Below are positions 32,590 through 44,260 of a DNA stretch of 64,000 nt, in pieces. How positions within the stretch are numbered: the first letter of the stretch is position 1; each line of letters starts with the position of its first letter. The stretch is from Pterois miles (Eukaryota; Chordata; Actinopteri; Perciformes; Scorpaenidae): the NCBI GenBank assembly GCA_947000775.1, contig CAMQGK010000171.1:2679001-2743000 (forward strand), in the 5' to 3' direction. Under the pieces are notes generated by a model that had not been told where the DNA came from, made no database searches, and was given only the letters and a program-made list of their open reading frames with translations. The position numbers were made by a program, and so were the translations under genes.

Positions 32590-32830
32590 TATATGTGAAG
32601 TGAATTTGATCCTTTAAATGCCTTCAGCGGCGCGCAGAGGAGCTGTTTCCCCTCGCCACCTCCGACACCTCTGCTCTCTGGATGAAAGTGGGATTAATCG
32701 GACGCTATCATTAATAACGCGCGCATGGGTTAAAGGAGGGAAACGTGGCTTCCGATTAGACTCGCCTCGCGTTAATCTCTGGGTGACCCGTGTGATCTGG
32801 AGGTCCGTCAATAAGGACTACTTAGCAGAT
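32590..32830. promoter_or_regulatory. Candidate conserved element about 1.5 kb upstream of foxd3 promoter
   Basis: Dense cores: GTGGGATTAATCGG, CTATCATTAATAACGCGC, CTTCCGATTAGACTCG and CGCGTTAATCTC. The GGATTA/TAATC words are bicoid-class (OTX/PITX) type, and the ATTA words are homeodomain type. It is single copy and CpG-containing. A plausible neural or neural-crest enhancer, not demonstrated. Confidence 0.35.
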
Positions 32831-33155
32831 GAAACCACATCAACTTTTATCCTGCTCATCCGCAGGGCGCGTGTGTTTTTTAGGAAGGTGTTTCTGGTGA
32901 CTTCAAGCCCACAAATCAGATAAATTAACTTATGTTTTGGGAGGTTTTTGCTCAGATCGAAAACTTATTGATTTAACTCCTGTGCACTGCTGATTTGACA
33001 CATTTCGTGCATCTCTTCATCGCAACACTGAACTCTTTCTGATATCAGTGACCTTACGTAGCCAAAACCTCCTTTTTGGGTAAGAAAATGCAGCAATCTT
33101 ATTGCTGCAAAATCTTTTATTTTGCACCTGGTTGCAATTAACAAAACTCTCTTTC

Positions 33156-33156
<1 letters not shown>

Positions 33157-33220
<64 letters not shown>

Positions 33221-33241
33221 TGTGTGTGCGCGCGCGCGCGC
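33157..33241. repeat. (TG)n-(CG)n tract
   Basis: Pure TG to about 33216, then CG/TG and finally a continuous CGCGCG run to 33241. It is alternating purine-pyrimidine throughout, so it is prone to Z-DNA, and lies about 2 kb upstream of the foxd3 promoter. Confidence 0.97.
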
Positions 33242-33512
33242 AGAAACAGGTGCAGCCAGCCTCCTTTAAAAAAAAATCCCAGAGTCGCAGTGTTGTGTGA
33301 AAGGCGGCGTAACTGCTGATATAACCTGACTGCAACAGCACCGAGAGGGGGTTTCAAACCCGTCCTTCCTGTGATCTTTTGAAGCCTCATAAATCCGCTT
33401 TTATACCTCCGCAGTTTGTTAATGAAATGTACGTTTTAAGCACACATGCACGGCTTAGCGCGACAAAACCTTTTAGTATAATAAGCCAACTCGCTCCGGC
33501 ATGAAACCATTA

Positions 33513-33529
33513 GGGGGGGGGGGGGGGGG
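33513..33529 (+). repeat. Poly-G run of 17
   Basis: Seventeen consecutive G. Length in the assembly may be inexact. Confidence 0.9.
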
Positions 33530-34439
33530 CACAGACAGGAGAGACAGCAGCACAGGTGATGGAGAGGAAACAGTCACCACATGTGATCACTGCAAACTAC
33601 CAGCAAGGTCACCCAACAAATAATTGTGATCATAACAATGTGATGCTCAGGTGATTCCTGAGGGGGAGACTTTTTGTGTCTGTCCTGCCCCTCCTGTGTA
33701 TGCCACTCCTTACGCCTCACAGGGGTCAAAGGTCAGGGTCACCTGCCCAACAACAGGGCAGGGTGTTTGCTCAAGGACACTTCAGCAGACTATTGTTAAA
33801 ATGGATGAAGGTGACAGATGAGAGATGCTAAATATTAAGTCATTCAGTTTTTTAGTGAGGAATAGTCATAAATGGTGAGATTTTCAGGTGTTTCCTCTTT
33901 AAATCAACTTGTTTTGATATTTTTGATATTTTGCCTTTTGTATGACATAATTTGATGCCGCTGGAGTGATTTCTGCTTCACAGTTTCCACAGAAAAGCTT
34001 CAAAATTGGGGGAAGTTTGCATCCTCACACCTTTTTTAGGCCATAAGACCAAATATGAAGGAAATATGAATATGGGACTGACTTGTGAAAATCTGAGAAT
34101 ATTTTAAGACATTTTTTGTTGCAGTTTTTATGGGTGTGAGCTAAAGCTGGATGCAGATTTTTTTTTTTTTTTTTTTAGATTGGATGGCTTTTGAACAACT
34201 AATCAATAATAACCCGATTTATCCCTTTAACCTTTTAAAAATAAGTCTTGTAGTAGCCTAAATATTTGCACAGATGCATACCCACTAATTTGGAATATTT
34301 AGATATTTTTTGTGTAATTTTAAGAAAAAAAATCTGAATTATTAATTATATATGAAAATATCTATTATATATAAATATTCGCTATTGCTGTGTTGTGAAA
34401 TAGGTAACTATGCTTTTTTACATCATATTTGCACATATT

Positions 34440-34650
34440 AGTGCTGAAAATATGACGTCAGAGCTAATTAATATCCCAAACTGACTCATTGTATCAAAAT
34501 CAGCTGTTTGTAAAAGCAGATTTTTGAAAGGCAACTCATTTAATTAATTAGCAGTTGGGGGCAGCAGCCAGTAAAACGATATGATAAATTAATGGCATTG
34601 TTAGCGCGCCTGTAATTACAACCATTATGTTAATTATTTTACACCAGTAG
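34440..34650. promoter_or_regulatory. Candidate conserved non-coding element rich in TAATTA sites
   Basis: Contains TATGACGTCAGAGC (full CRE), CTAATTAATATCC, TTTAATTAATTAGCAG, GATAAATTAATGGCATTG, CTGTAATTACAACC and GTTAATTATTTT within 200 bp, in single-copy sequence. The concentration of homeodomain cores exceeds that of the flanks. Confidence 0.35.
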
Positions 34651-37149
34651 CCAAATCTTCAGCTTGTCACATTTAATAAAAACAAGATGTTCTAAAAAAA
34701 TGGACAGAATAAATCTGACCATATCTGCAAAACACAAAATAATCAACAACTGAAATATTTTTTCTATAATTTGATCGTCCATTGGTGGACAGTGTTTTCA
34801 GCTCTACTCAGAGAGTCCACTCTATCAACCTGCGAGTTTCTGACAAACATTATGATGGAGCCCATTTTTAACCTGGATCAGGATCAGCTGGAGCCACATC
34901 TCTGCTACGGGCCCAAATAGACGACACTGATCCACGTGTTCGTGTGCGTGGACGTCCCATCTATTTGACGCGTCTGCGTGGTACAGAAGATCACATCAGG
35001 TTAGACGGGAGGACTCGTGTCTTCACTCAGCTTAGCTTTTCGTTTCGTTCATATTTCTGGGCTGTGATGAAATTATATAATGATGAGCTCTGGATTCATG
35101 GTTCACATTAGTTATGGATTATTATAATAGCGTGTTTAAAGGAATAAAAACACTTTTCCAGACAGCTGACCCATCTGCTTTTTTAATGTTTGCAGGTGTT
35201 GCTGCAGATGTCAGTGGGGAAAAACAAATATATCGAATTACACAAGAAATAGACCGAGTTAGCAGAGTCACAGCTGATCGCCTAACGAACATGCAGTTCA
35301 TAATTTACCGATCAATAATGCATGTTTTTCATCGTCAGGTCTGCAGGCTCGTCTGCGGCCTGTTTCCTCCTGCAGGCTTCTAGTCGTCACCATTTGCAAG
35401 TTGTATTTTTTCCATTTAGTTTGCTTCATCGGTTTAAAAATGATTGAGCTGATGGCTGTCTATAAATACATTTTAAAAACCCATCTAATCTGGTGATTTT
35501 TGTGGTGTAAAGAGAAATATTAAAAAAATCAAATACAGTCAAATTAATGATCCCATCCATCTTTAATGTAAATATATATAGAATAAAAATGCAAATAGTA
35601 GGTAAACAAAAGGGTATACATTTATATTGTTAAAATAAAATCTGTATGTGAAATATTGACAATCACTTCCATTAATCAAATAACCTTATAACGAATCTGG
35701 GCTCGTTAGGGCCTCAAAACCTCTCTTTCATTGTCGTATTTGATTATCATGTTATTATTTGCAGTGCAAAAATACACACAGGAAAAGCTGAATCATTAGG
35801 ACAATTGTAAAACACATTTTCTTCATTATTATTTATTAATATTCAAATTTTATGTGCCCCAACCCAGCGAAAAACGCTGCGCCGTCTCCACACAGCCTCT
35901 CCGCCCGACCACCGCGCCTCTCGTCCGGCCGCCCGGCAGAGGGGATCCCCGGGGAGCGGAGGGGGTGGCTGCTGCATCTTATATGTTACAGCGGGTGCTG
36001 GTGGGAAAGTGACACCTCTCGCTAAATGCAGCCGGATTACCATGCCAATGTGTACTTGTTAAGTACGTGCAATGTCACTCAGTTTGTAGGCGTTTTGTCA
36101 TTCCGATTAGGGCTGAAGAGTTGCGCATCAGTACATCACCGTGTTGTGTGAGAGCTGCGATTCAGGCTGTAAACTGTGCGAATTGGCTCAATAGCAGACA
36201 TTTAAGAGGGTGTCAAAACAGGCTTTGCACCACATCATCATCTGCATAAAACGATAGTAAACAGTGTTTGCTAATACAGCCAAAGGGGTGTCAAATGGTT
36301 GTGGTAAATGGAGACCAGCAAAATGTTTGTCCATATCTAAAAATCATACTTAGGAGCGAAATTTTGAGTATTCAAATAAGCAGATTAATAGCAAATTGTA
36401 TGTCTGTAGTTATTGTCACTTGTCACCAGGAACTGAAGTGACTTTTGGATGATTTGATGGTAAATTAAGAAACATTGACAGGTTTCATACTGAGTTGGCT
36501 CTCTATCCAACAGGAAAAATGATCATTTTGTACAAAAAACAAATCCATAAGTCCCCAAAAATGGTGTCCAGTTTAAAAACCATGTTGTGACTCGTGCACT
36601 AATCTTAATGTCTGCAGGTGAGCCATCTTTTCACATAACTGACATCAAAAGGAAACTCTCACTCAGCGTGACCTCTGAACCCAATATCCTCCTGCCTACT
36701 GATGCATACATATATGTAACATCACACTGAATTACCTCCTACGTCCCCGCCTGCCCTGCCCATAATAATATTCCTTCACATTATCTGTCAACTTTCTCAC
36801 AAAGACACTTTACCTCTTCTCGAACCCAATTATAGGAATTGTAGAAGAAGTGGATGATGATGAGGAAGAGGAGGAGAAAAATAAAGACTTGACGATGTTT
36901 TGATTTTATGATTGACTGAAATGTTGTGTTTATGTGAAAAGTGCCTATTTTACAATATATCCTGAAGTGTTCAAATTAATATCACCAGTAGTCTATAATA
37001 TTCTTTATTCTCATGAAGGCCTAATGTTATCGCCTTAAGGCAAATTATCTAATTCATCTTAAAACCATATTTCTCCTCATAGCTTGTACTCCATCCTCCT
37101 GTTTGCTTTATAAAAAAACGCGTCCTTGTCTGTTAATCCGGTGGGGAAG
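34651..37149. other. Upstream foxd3 desert, nothing recognised
   Basis: No gene or clear repeat family. A GC-rich patch occurs at about 35860-36010; otherwise the sequence is AT-rich and single copy. Confidence 0.4.
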
Positions 37150-37335
37150 TGAATATCCCACATACTAATCAAAGTCGTTGTGCTGTCTCTTGAAATTAAG
37201 GACTGCACCTTTAAATTGTCAATTACTCCGAGGTTAAGTGGACTGAATAGACCCAATGATTCAAATCAGGTGTTACAATTTACTGCACAGAGATGGCTAT
37301 CTGACTTCATTTCATTTTGGCCTGAATCTCTCCTG
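37150..37335. promoter_or_regulatory. Candidate conserved non-coding element
   Basis: TAATCAAAGTCGTTGTGC (TCF-type CAAAG), AAATTGTCAATTACTCCGAG and ATGATTCAAATCAGGTG lie in single-copy sequence. Support is weak and by eye. Confidence 0.22.
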
Positions 37336-37819
37336 CAGACAATCGAGTGATTTATTACACAAAGGGAAATATAAAGGTATTTGTTTGGTCTCACCTAATC
37401 CAGGATTGTTTACTGAATAATATCTTTTTATGGCATTATATCAATAGACGTCTATCCTTCATGATTGGATTGAATTCTCACACAAAAAAGGTCAAAATGG
37501 GCCCAATTTTAGTCAATATAAGACAGTACTGGGTTAACTACACCTTCACCAATGGGCTGTTCTTACCATGTGATGGTGTTACCTTTTAACACCACTGCTT
37601 GGGTTATCTACTCAAACTAAAATATGGTATATCGTATAGTTGCTCTTTTAATGTATACTAGCTCTTTTTAAATGTACACGTTACTATTTGTAATATCTCA
37701 TAAGTGCATTTTCTTCTAAAGTATCTAAATAAAGAAATATTAGATCACTATTAATGTGGGAGATGCATTTTACTGTTGAAGTTGAGGTTTACCTATTTTT
37801 TTTAGTATTTTAAATACGG

Positions 37820-38187
37820 TAGGGCTAAAAATAATGATTATTTTCATTATGGATTAATATGATGATAAAAAATGAAATGATATTTTCTTGACCTTTTGGT
37901 TTAAAAATATTGAGAAAATAGTGAGAAAAGCTCATCACGGTTAGTCACGAGGAGCCAAAGTGAGCGATTCAAATAGCTTGTCTTGTCTGATAATTAGTAA
38001 AAGATCCAAACTAATCAGTTTACTGTCATTTAAGATCAAGAAACAGCAACAACTCTTCACTTTTGAGAGACTGGAAACATTAAATATTTGGACAATTTTT
38101 TTGCATGAAAAATGTCAACAGTTATTATAACAGTTTTAATTTATATCAGTCAGCTAATCCTTTAGTCAACTAATCATTTCATCTCTA
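37820..38187 (+). repeat. Short inverted-terminus DNA element (GGGCTGCAAC family)
   Basis: TAGGGCTAAAAATAATGATT at the left, AGAGACTGGAAACATTAAAT inside, and CTAATCATTTCATCTCTA at the right. It is a diverged copy of the family at 2216-2511. Confidence 0.55.
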
Positions 38188-38327
38188 ATCTGATATGCTG
38201 TTGGATAGTAATCTATAACAATACATCATATTTTATACGCTCTTTGTGTGTTTTATAATTAAAATCTTAAATTAAAAGTAATTATAGCTGTAAGACAAAT
38301 GTAGTGGAGTAAAAAGTACAATATTTC

Positions 38328-38951
38328 CCTCTGAACTGTATAAAGTAGCGTGAAATAATCCAGTACAAGTACCTGGAATAAAACACAGTACTTGAGTAAA
38401 TACATAGTTGGGTAAATAACCCAAAAGTATTACAACAAAAATAATACCATCACATGGTCAAAACAACTCATTGTATGGGTAAAGATCACCCAGTATGTTT
38501 GTGCTATATTAATCCAAACTGGGTATAATTTAGATGATTTTTCTCAGTGAATACTTTAAACTATAATATTAAACATATCTGAATATAAAGCTAACAGCCA
38601 AATAGTGCCAAGATGCAAACAAAATCACACCCAAGCCTCCGAATTGTATAAAGTAGCATGAAATACTCGGATGCAAGTACCTCAATTTAAGCACAGCACA
38701 TGCACTAACTGTGCATGTTTAGTTAAATGACCCAAAGTATAAAAAATAACACCAACACAGGGTCAAAACAACCCATGGGTAAAGATAACCCAGTATTATG
38801 CTGGTGCTAATCCAAACCGGGTATAATTTAGGTGATTTTACTCATATTACAGTGTTTACTCATACTTTAAACTATAATATTAAACATGTCTGAAGTTATT
38901 CAATAAACAGCCAAACAGTTTTAGCACCCAAACAAAGTCGCACCCACGCTG
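38328..38951 (+). repeat. Diverged tandem duplication, about 310-bp unit, two copies
   Basis: Copy 1 (38328-38635) and copy 2 (38636-38951) align end to end. Both open TGTATAAAGTAGC(A/G)TGAAAT. Both contain GGTCAAAACAAC, GGGTAAAGAT(C/A)ACCCAGTA and ATCCAAAC(T/C)GGGTATAATTTA, and both contain ACTTTAAACTATAATATTAA and CAAACAAA(A/G)TC(A/G)CACCCA. The first 100 bp resembles a common GTAGTGGAGTAAAAAGTACA fish repeat. Confidence 0.8.
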
Positions 38952-39049
38952 GGAGTCCACAGTCAGCCACACAAGCATCAATATTTTACATTCCCTCAAG
39001 AATCCTCTTTAAAGATGCAATCAATGCCTCCTATTCATTATCCATGTGT

Positions 39050-39400
39050 ATGTCTTCTAGGTATGGCCTTTGTCATTAAGCAATAATTCTCCCCTCCACA
39101 GTCCCACATTACTCTGCTGCTCCGTACTTTTACAAATGCCTCGGGGCTATAAATACTAATGAAATCTCTTTGCTTAATTTGATTTTGCTGGTACACTTGC
39201 AGTTATGGCTGAACTTTCCCACGAGAGAGGCTGATTGAACACTTTCAAGTCCTTATGGAAGCAGGAAAACATTCCAAAGAGCTGGGGAGATCATTTCCAT
39301 AATTACCCCGATTGGCAGCCTAATGACCTTCTGTGACAATAAAAAGATCTCTTGTTAATTCCATTTCTGTCGCTGACATTCAAGAGATTCCTATCTTACA
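39050..39400. promoter_or_regulatory. Candidate conserved non-coding element, about 8 kb upstream of foxd3
   Basis: A long single-copy block with GTCATTAAGCAATAATTCTC, AATGAAATCTCTTTGCTTAA, CATTTCCATAATTACCCCGA, GCAGCCTAATGACCTTCTG and GACAATAAAAAGATC. It has several homeodomain and SOX (ACAAT) cores, no repeat signature and no open frame. Confidence 0.35.
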
Positions 39401-41067
39401 TGTTTGAGGGTTCACAAGATAACAAGTGTACTTTTTTTTCCCTCCCGTTTTCAGCGAGCTAAAGAGCAGCCCCATTCAGCTGTGCTCCCCCAGCAGTACT
39501 CTGCAGTGATGTGGCTCTGCACTGCTCTGAAAGGGACCTGCTTGTGCCTGCACGGCTCGTCCACCCTGCCCCAAAGTTGGATAATTTATGGGCCTAGGGG
39601 GAGATTATAAAGATGGATCTTTGAGGCAATCAATTCTCATGTTGCGTTTTGAATGGTGGGATAGAAATGAAGTGCAGAATAATTAAAAAGATCACAAGTC
39701 CCCCCTCGCATGTAATAATGAGTGGCTCCAGAGGCAGTGGGCTCTGCCACAGTGCCGGAGGAGGGAGCGCTTTTTGATTTGACTGAGAGGACACCCGGCT
39801 CGGTCCAACACACAATGTGGGGTGCGGGAGGGTGGGAGCTTCACCACCAGCACACACTGCAAATCCCGCTCTGTGACTGTTTGAGGACTGTGTGCTTGTC
39901 CATAAGCAGATACTGTTGTCAGAGGAAACGGAGGAGGGATGGATGGATTGGATGTCCAAGTCAGGGTGACTCACAGCTGGCATGAGAAGTGATGGAGGCG
40001 GTTGTTTGGAATATGTTTCACAGTGACCACAATGCTCAGAGTGTTGTGGGATGTTAAAATAAAACCCATCCTTTCTTTGGGTATGAATCAGTGTCAAAAT
40101 GTACCATCAGCCCTCTGCATGCACAACGGTGATCTGTTGTGCCTTGGCAGATTCAAATGGTAATCTGAGGCCTTTTTATACCTCTGAATGCATTAGAGTA
40201 AATGTGAAATGTGCATCTGTTATTAGCCTGTTTGCGTGCTTCTTCGGACAAGGACAAGCTTTTTTGGAATAAACGTGTACTCGCGCTGTATTGTGCTTAT
40301 TGCCTAGTGCACAAGATATTGTTCAAAACATAGTAAGGATCAGGTTTTGCTACACACACAGTCCCTCGATTATGATGACAAAATAAAGTAAAAAGGACAC
40401 TGCGGTGAGCTGGCGAGGGCGTCCTGGAAACAGATGGTGGCATGTGTGACTGCTTTTCTCTACTGGAAGGGGAAGTGTAATGACACCTGGCAGCGGGCTC
40501 ACATTGAATATCATTCTGCTGGTTACTTGGTCAACTCAACATTGGCACGCTGCACACACATCCTGAGACGTGCCGCACTGCAGGCGGTAGTTAATTCACT
40601 GAGGATTTCCCTTTTTAAAGGTGCTAATATGTTGTACCTGATAGAACCAGAGACTGAGTTCCCCTTACAGTGCACGTTGTGTGTATCTGCACCATCTCTA
40701 ACACAGATTTGCTTTGTTTTTGATCTGCACGTGGATGAAGCTTTTTCTGATAAACTAATCAAGCATCGTTCCTTGGTTGCAGATATCAGGGATCTAAATT
40801 TGTGATAGTGATATTGTACAGAAATCGCCTGTTAGTGGGTCACATATGCTTATAAAGAAAGAAACAGCAGGTAAATATTTGTAAAAGTAGAGGAGGCTTC
40901 TCAGATGCAAAATAATCAACTTATTCCATCTGCAAAAAGTATAAATAGACTTTCAGACCATCCTTTGGCTGATCTTTTGTCACATTTTTTCCATCAACCC
41001 TTTCTCAGTTCATTAAAATTTGTGTTACTTCTCAGCTGTAACAGGCAGCCTGGTTGTGTGGTAGGTG

Positions 41068-41924
41068 GGGCTGGGCAATATGACGATATATATTCATTGT
41101 CAAAATGATATAAAATGTCTGTCATATATATTTTTCTATATCGTTTCAAGTGCAATACAGGCTAAGCCTATATTTATCCTTTTTTCCCCCTATGATTTCA
41201 CTTAAAGGACCAGTGTGTAACAATTGGAGGGATTCATTGGCAAAAATGGAAACTAATAATAACATTGTTTTCTTTAATGTACAGTCACAAGATAATAAGA
41301 ATCGTCGCGTTTTCGTTACCTTAGAACGAGTCCTTTATATTTCATAGGGAACGGGTTTCCTCTCCATGGAGTCTGCTATGCTTCACCACCATGTTTCTAC
41401 AGTGGCCCACAACGGACAAACCAACGTCTATTAACTTTTCCTGCTGGGGTCAGAGTCAATAATGTCACTCACTCCAGTCGCCGCTGCTCTTGCTCTCTTA
41501 CTTCACCACTCACTTTCTACATAGACACACACACTCTACACCCTGATTCTGCTCCAAATGTAGAGAGGTCCATTTGTGTTTTTGCATCAGCCACCATTGC
41601 CCTCCAACACACTTGGTACACCAGAGAGGCTCCAGTTGATCACGGTCTCCTCAAATCCACTAGATACTGCCTGTCCTACACACTGAACCTTTAAAACTGT
41701 TACGTTTATCACTGAGGTTCTTAAAATGAGAAAATACTTTAATTTTTCAAGTACTTAATTCACACAGGTATACAAAAATAGGCTTTACCATTTGGTTATT
41801 TCATGTAGATTATTTCTTGAATTACCCGAAAACGTGCTATATTTGGTGATATATATTAGTATTGAGATATGAAATGACCTACAAAATATCAGAATAGAAG
41901 ATTTTGGCCATATCGTCCAGCCCT
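41068..41924. repeat. Inverted-terminus element (GGGCTGG... family) interrupted by another element
   Basis: The left end GGGCTGGGCAATATGACGAT and right end ATGGCCATATCGTCCAGCCC-type sequence (read in reverse) are imperfect inverted copies. Its middle is occupied by the 41202-41694 element. Confidence 0.6.
41202..41694 (+). repeat. Nested DNA element with matched inverted ends and TTAA flanks
   Basis: Left end TTAAAGGACCAGTGTGTAAC; the right end in reverse reads TTAAAGGTTCAGTGTGTAGG, 16 of the first 18 bases matching. The body includes CGTTTTCGTTACCTTAGAAC and CACCATGTTTCTACAGTGGC, typical of a widespread fish element. It is about 490 bp without coding capacity. Confidence 0.7.
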
Positions 41925-42244
41925 AGTGATATGTTTTCTTTACCCATCAGTGCTATAGGCTACTGTATGTAAACTGTATATATTTGAATCTTGTGGATTT
42001 ATAATGTAATTATCAGATTCAAATAAAGCATTGAAAGTATCTACCTGTGTAGTGGAGTGCTGTTGTCACATGATGCATCTCTAATCACCTTTATTAATTT
42101 TAAGATGGTGTATTTCTGTATTTCACCTCCAAATTAAACAGATTTTAGCAATGTGTTGAGTCAGATGTAGCACATTATAGGATTCACTTTTATAGGTGAG
42201 TATTGTTATCAAAACATTATTTTAATTCTAATATAAACTCATAT

Positions 42245-42290
42245 TCCATCCATCCATCTTCAACCGCTTATCCTGTTAGGGGTCCCTGCT
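42245..42290 (-). repeat. Terminal fragment of the SINE-like family
   Basis: CCATCCATCCATCTTCAACC followed by GCTTATCCTGTTAGGGGT equals the 3' end of the elements at 3318-3642 and 12134-12365. Confidence 0.6.
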
Positions 42291-43096
42291 CTGTTCTTGC
42301 CTCATTACCTTATTGGATCACTTTTGTGATTAGCCGTGTAATAATTCCTTTGAAAAGGGATAAAAATTTAATTTTTAATTTTTAATTTTTCTATTTTTCA
42401 CTGGTCTAGGACTGTTTTCCAAGCTAGTGGCCTTTGGTTCACTGAAGGAGTTTGTGGAGAATCAAGTGGATGGGATCATTTAAACAAGTTACAAAATCAT
42501 CAAAGTGCTGTGGTTAGTTACTTGGCTTGCTTCTCCTCAGTCCTCTAATGTCCCAACTTAAGAACCAAAGGGGAAGCTAAAGGGCTAATGGGGCCATGTG
42601 ACTGGACTTGAGAAAGCAACATAGAACAGCAAATTCAATAATGATGTTAGAATTCTGCATGAAAACAATCTACACTAGAAATTAGAGGTATTCCTGTCAG
42701 ATGACTCGTGTTAGTGGAGCTAATGCTGTTTGGAGCAGCCTTACACCTTCTTTGAATGTTATCAAATGTTTACAAAAGAGCTTAATGTGCTAAAATGCAA
42801 TCAGACAATCTACTGGTTACTCAGAGGCAGCAGTGTTCCCTGGCTTGGCGATGCATTATGGGTAACAAACAGTGAATCAAAGGTTGCCCAAACGGGTCAA
42901 ATGTAGCAGATGCAAACAACATAATGTTTATCCTGTAAATTCACAACAGGAGGTTATTACTATTTATTTTCTGATATTAATATGCCTTAATTAGACAGCA
43001 GACCACAGCAGAAATGTGACGTGAAATGGGAGGAGAGAGGGACAAATGGGGATGTTGTGAGTATATGGTCAACGCCTTAAAGCTGTACTCCACCAG

Positions 43097-43787
43097 AGGC
43101 CTGTACTATGAAGCCAGTTCAACATATCCAGGATATCTTCTCATTATCTGGCTTAACTAATCCTAACAACCGCGATCCTGCTACGACGCTGGTTATGAAC
43201 TCGGTAAATCAGCCCAGGGTTTCTCAACGTGGAACTGAGTGCGATCACATGAAAGGGGCGGCGTTTGCAGCATATAACCAATCACAAACATGGAAAAGTC
43301 TACTGTCAGCAGAGCTGCATCGGTTATAAACGAGAGCAAACTATAATATTAGATGATGCAAGCATGGCATTCATTATGTCTTTTGATAATGACTATTTCA
43401 GTCTTCTTTCAGCTGCGTCCCTGACTCCAGCAGTGTGAAACTGACTTGAGAGCAAGTAAAGAAATAAATAAATAAACAAAATTCACCCACAGAATACAAC
43501 CAGCTGTCCTTCCTGCATCTGTCAGTTTAAACCGTGTTGTTTTTAGCCTGGTTGTGACTTATCATCTTGGTATTTGTGTAATGTTATCAAATGATTAACA
43601 CACCAAGCTGTCATTGGTCAGTAGGCGGTGCTTTTATACCAGTAGATCTCTTACCTGGAACATAACCATAGGTGTTCAGCAGAAGTTACCATGGCAATCT
43701 AACCTGGTAGGAAGTGAACCACTGTAACCCAGGGTTAACACCGAAGTTACCTTGCCAACCACAAATCCTGCTTCGTAGTACGGGCCT
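43097..43787. repeat. Non-autonomous DNA element with AGGCCTGTACTATGAAGC ends
   Basis: Left end AGGCCTGTACTATGAAGCCA; the right end in reverse reads AGGCCCGTACTACGAAGCAG. The 690-bp body has no transposase frame. Inner subterminal blocks (CCAGGATATC at the left, ACCTGGTAGG and AACCCAGGGTTAAC at the right) are typical of this fish element class. Confidence 0.65.
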
Positions 43788-43789
43788 AA

Positions 43790-44260
43790 GGATGCGCTGA
43801 TACAACGCATCTTCATACAACGGTTTGTATGATTTCTTAAATAAAGTTTTTTTCTAATTTTTCACACGTTTTCCTGTGAATGTCCAACAACATGTGACAC
43901 GTGTGTTAATTTCTGCTCTAGTCATTTCAAAACGAAACTATAGGTTTATGAAAAGATCAACTTGGGTAGGTTTAGGTAAAAAAACTACTTTATAAGGTTC
44001 AGGAAAAAAATGTGGTTTGGGTTAAAATAACTCCAGAAGTGGCGTAATGTATGTATGAAGTTATGTGACAAATAAATATTTTTTTGGCCCACATACCCAC
44101 CCCGACCTCTTCCCTACATGGTATTTGACGCTCTTTATACTTCCTGGTTCAAAATTACATGGATTACATACTAATTGATTTTGTGGGATATATTAGAATT
44201 ACAGTGCATTACTTTTTAGTAGGTATAGCTAGGAACAACGTATGAGAACAGCCTACCTGA
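43790..44260 (-). repeat. Repeat family C, inverted copy
   Basis: Shares with 61700-62465, in reverse orientation, the blocks for ATGTAATCCATGTAATTTTG, TCACATAACTTC, CCTAAACCTA and CAGTGCATTA. No coding capacity. Confidence 0.55.

Noticed and set aside
39630..40097. 155-codon minus-strand open frame
   Set aside because: No recognisable motif, odd composition and no conserved neighbours; most likely chance.
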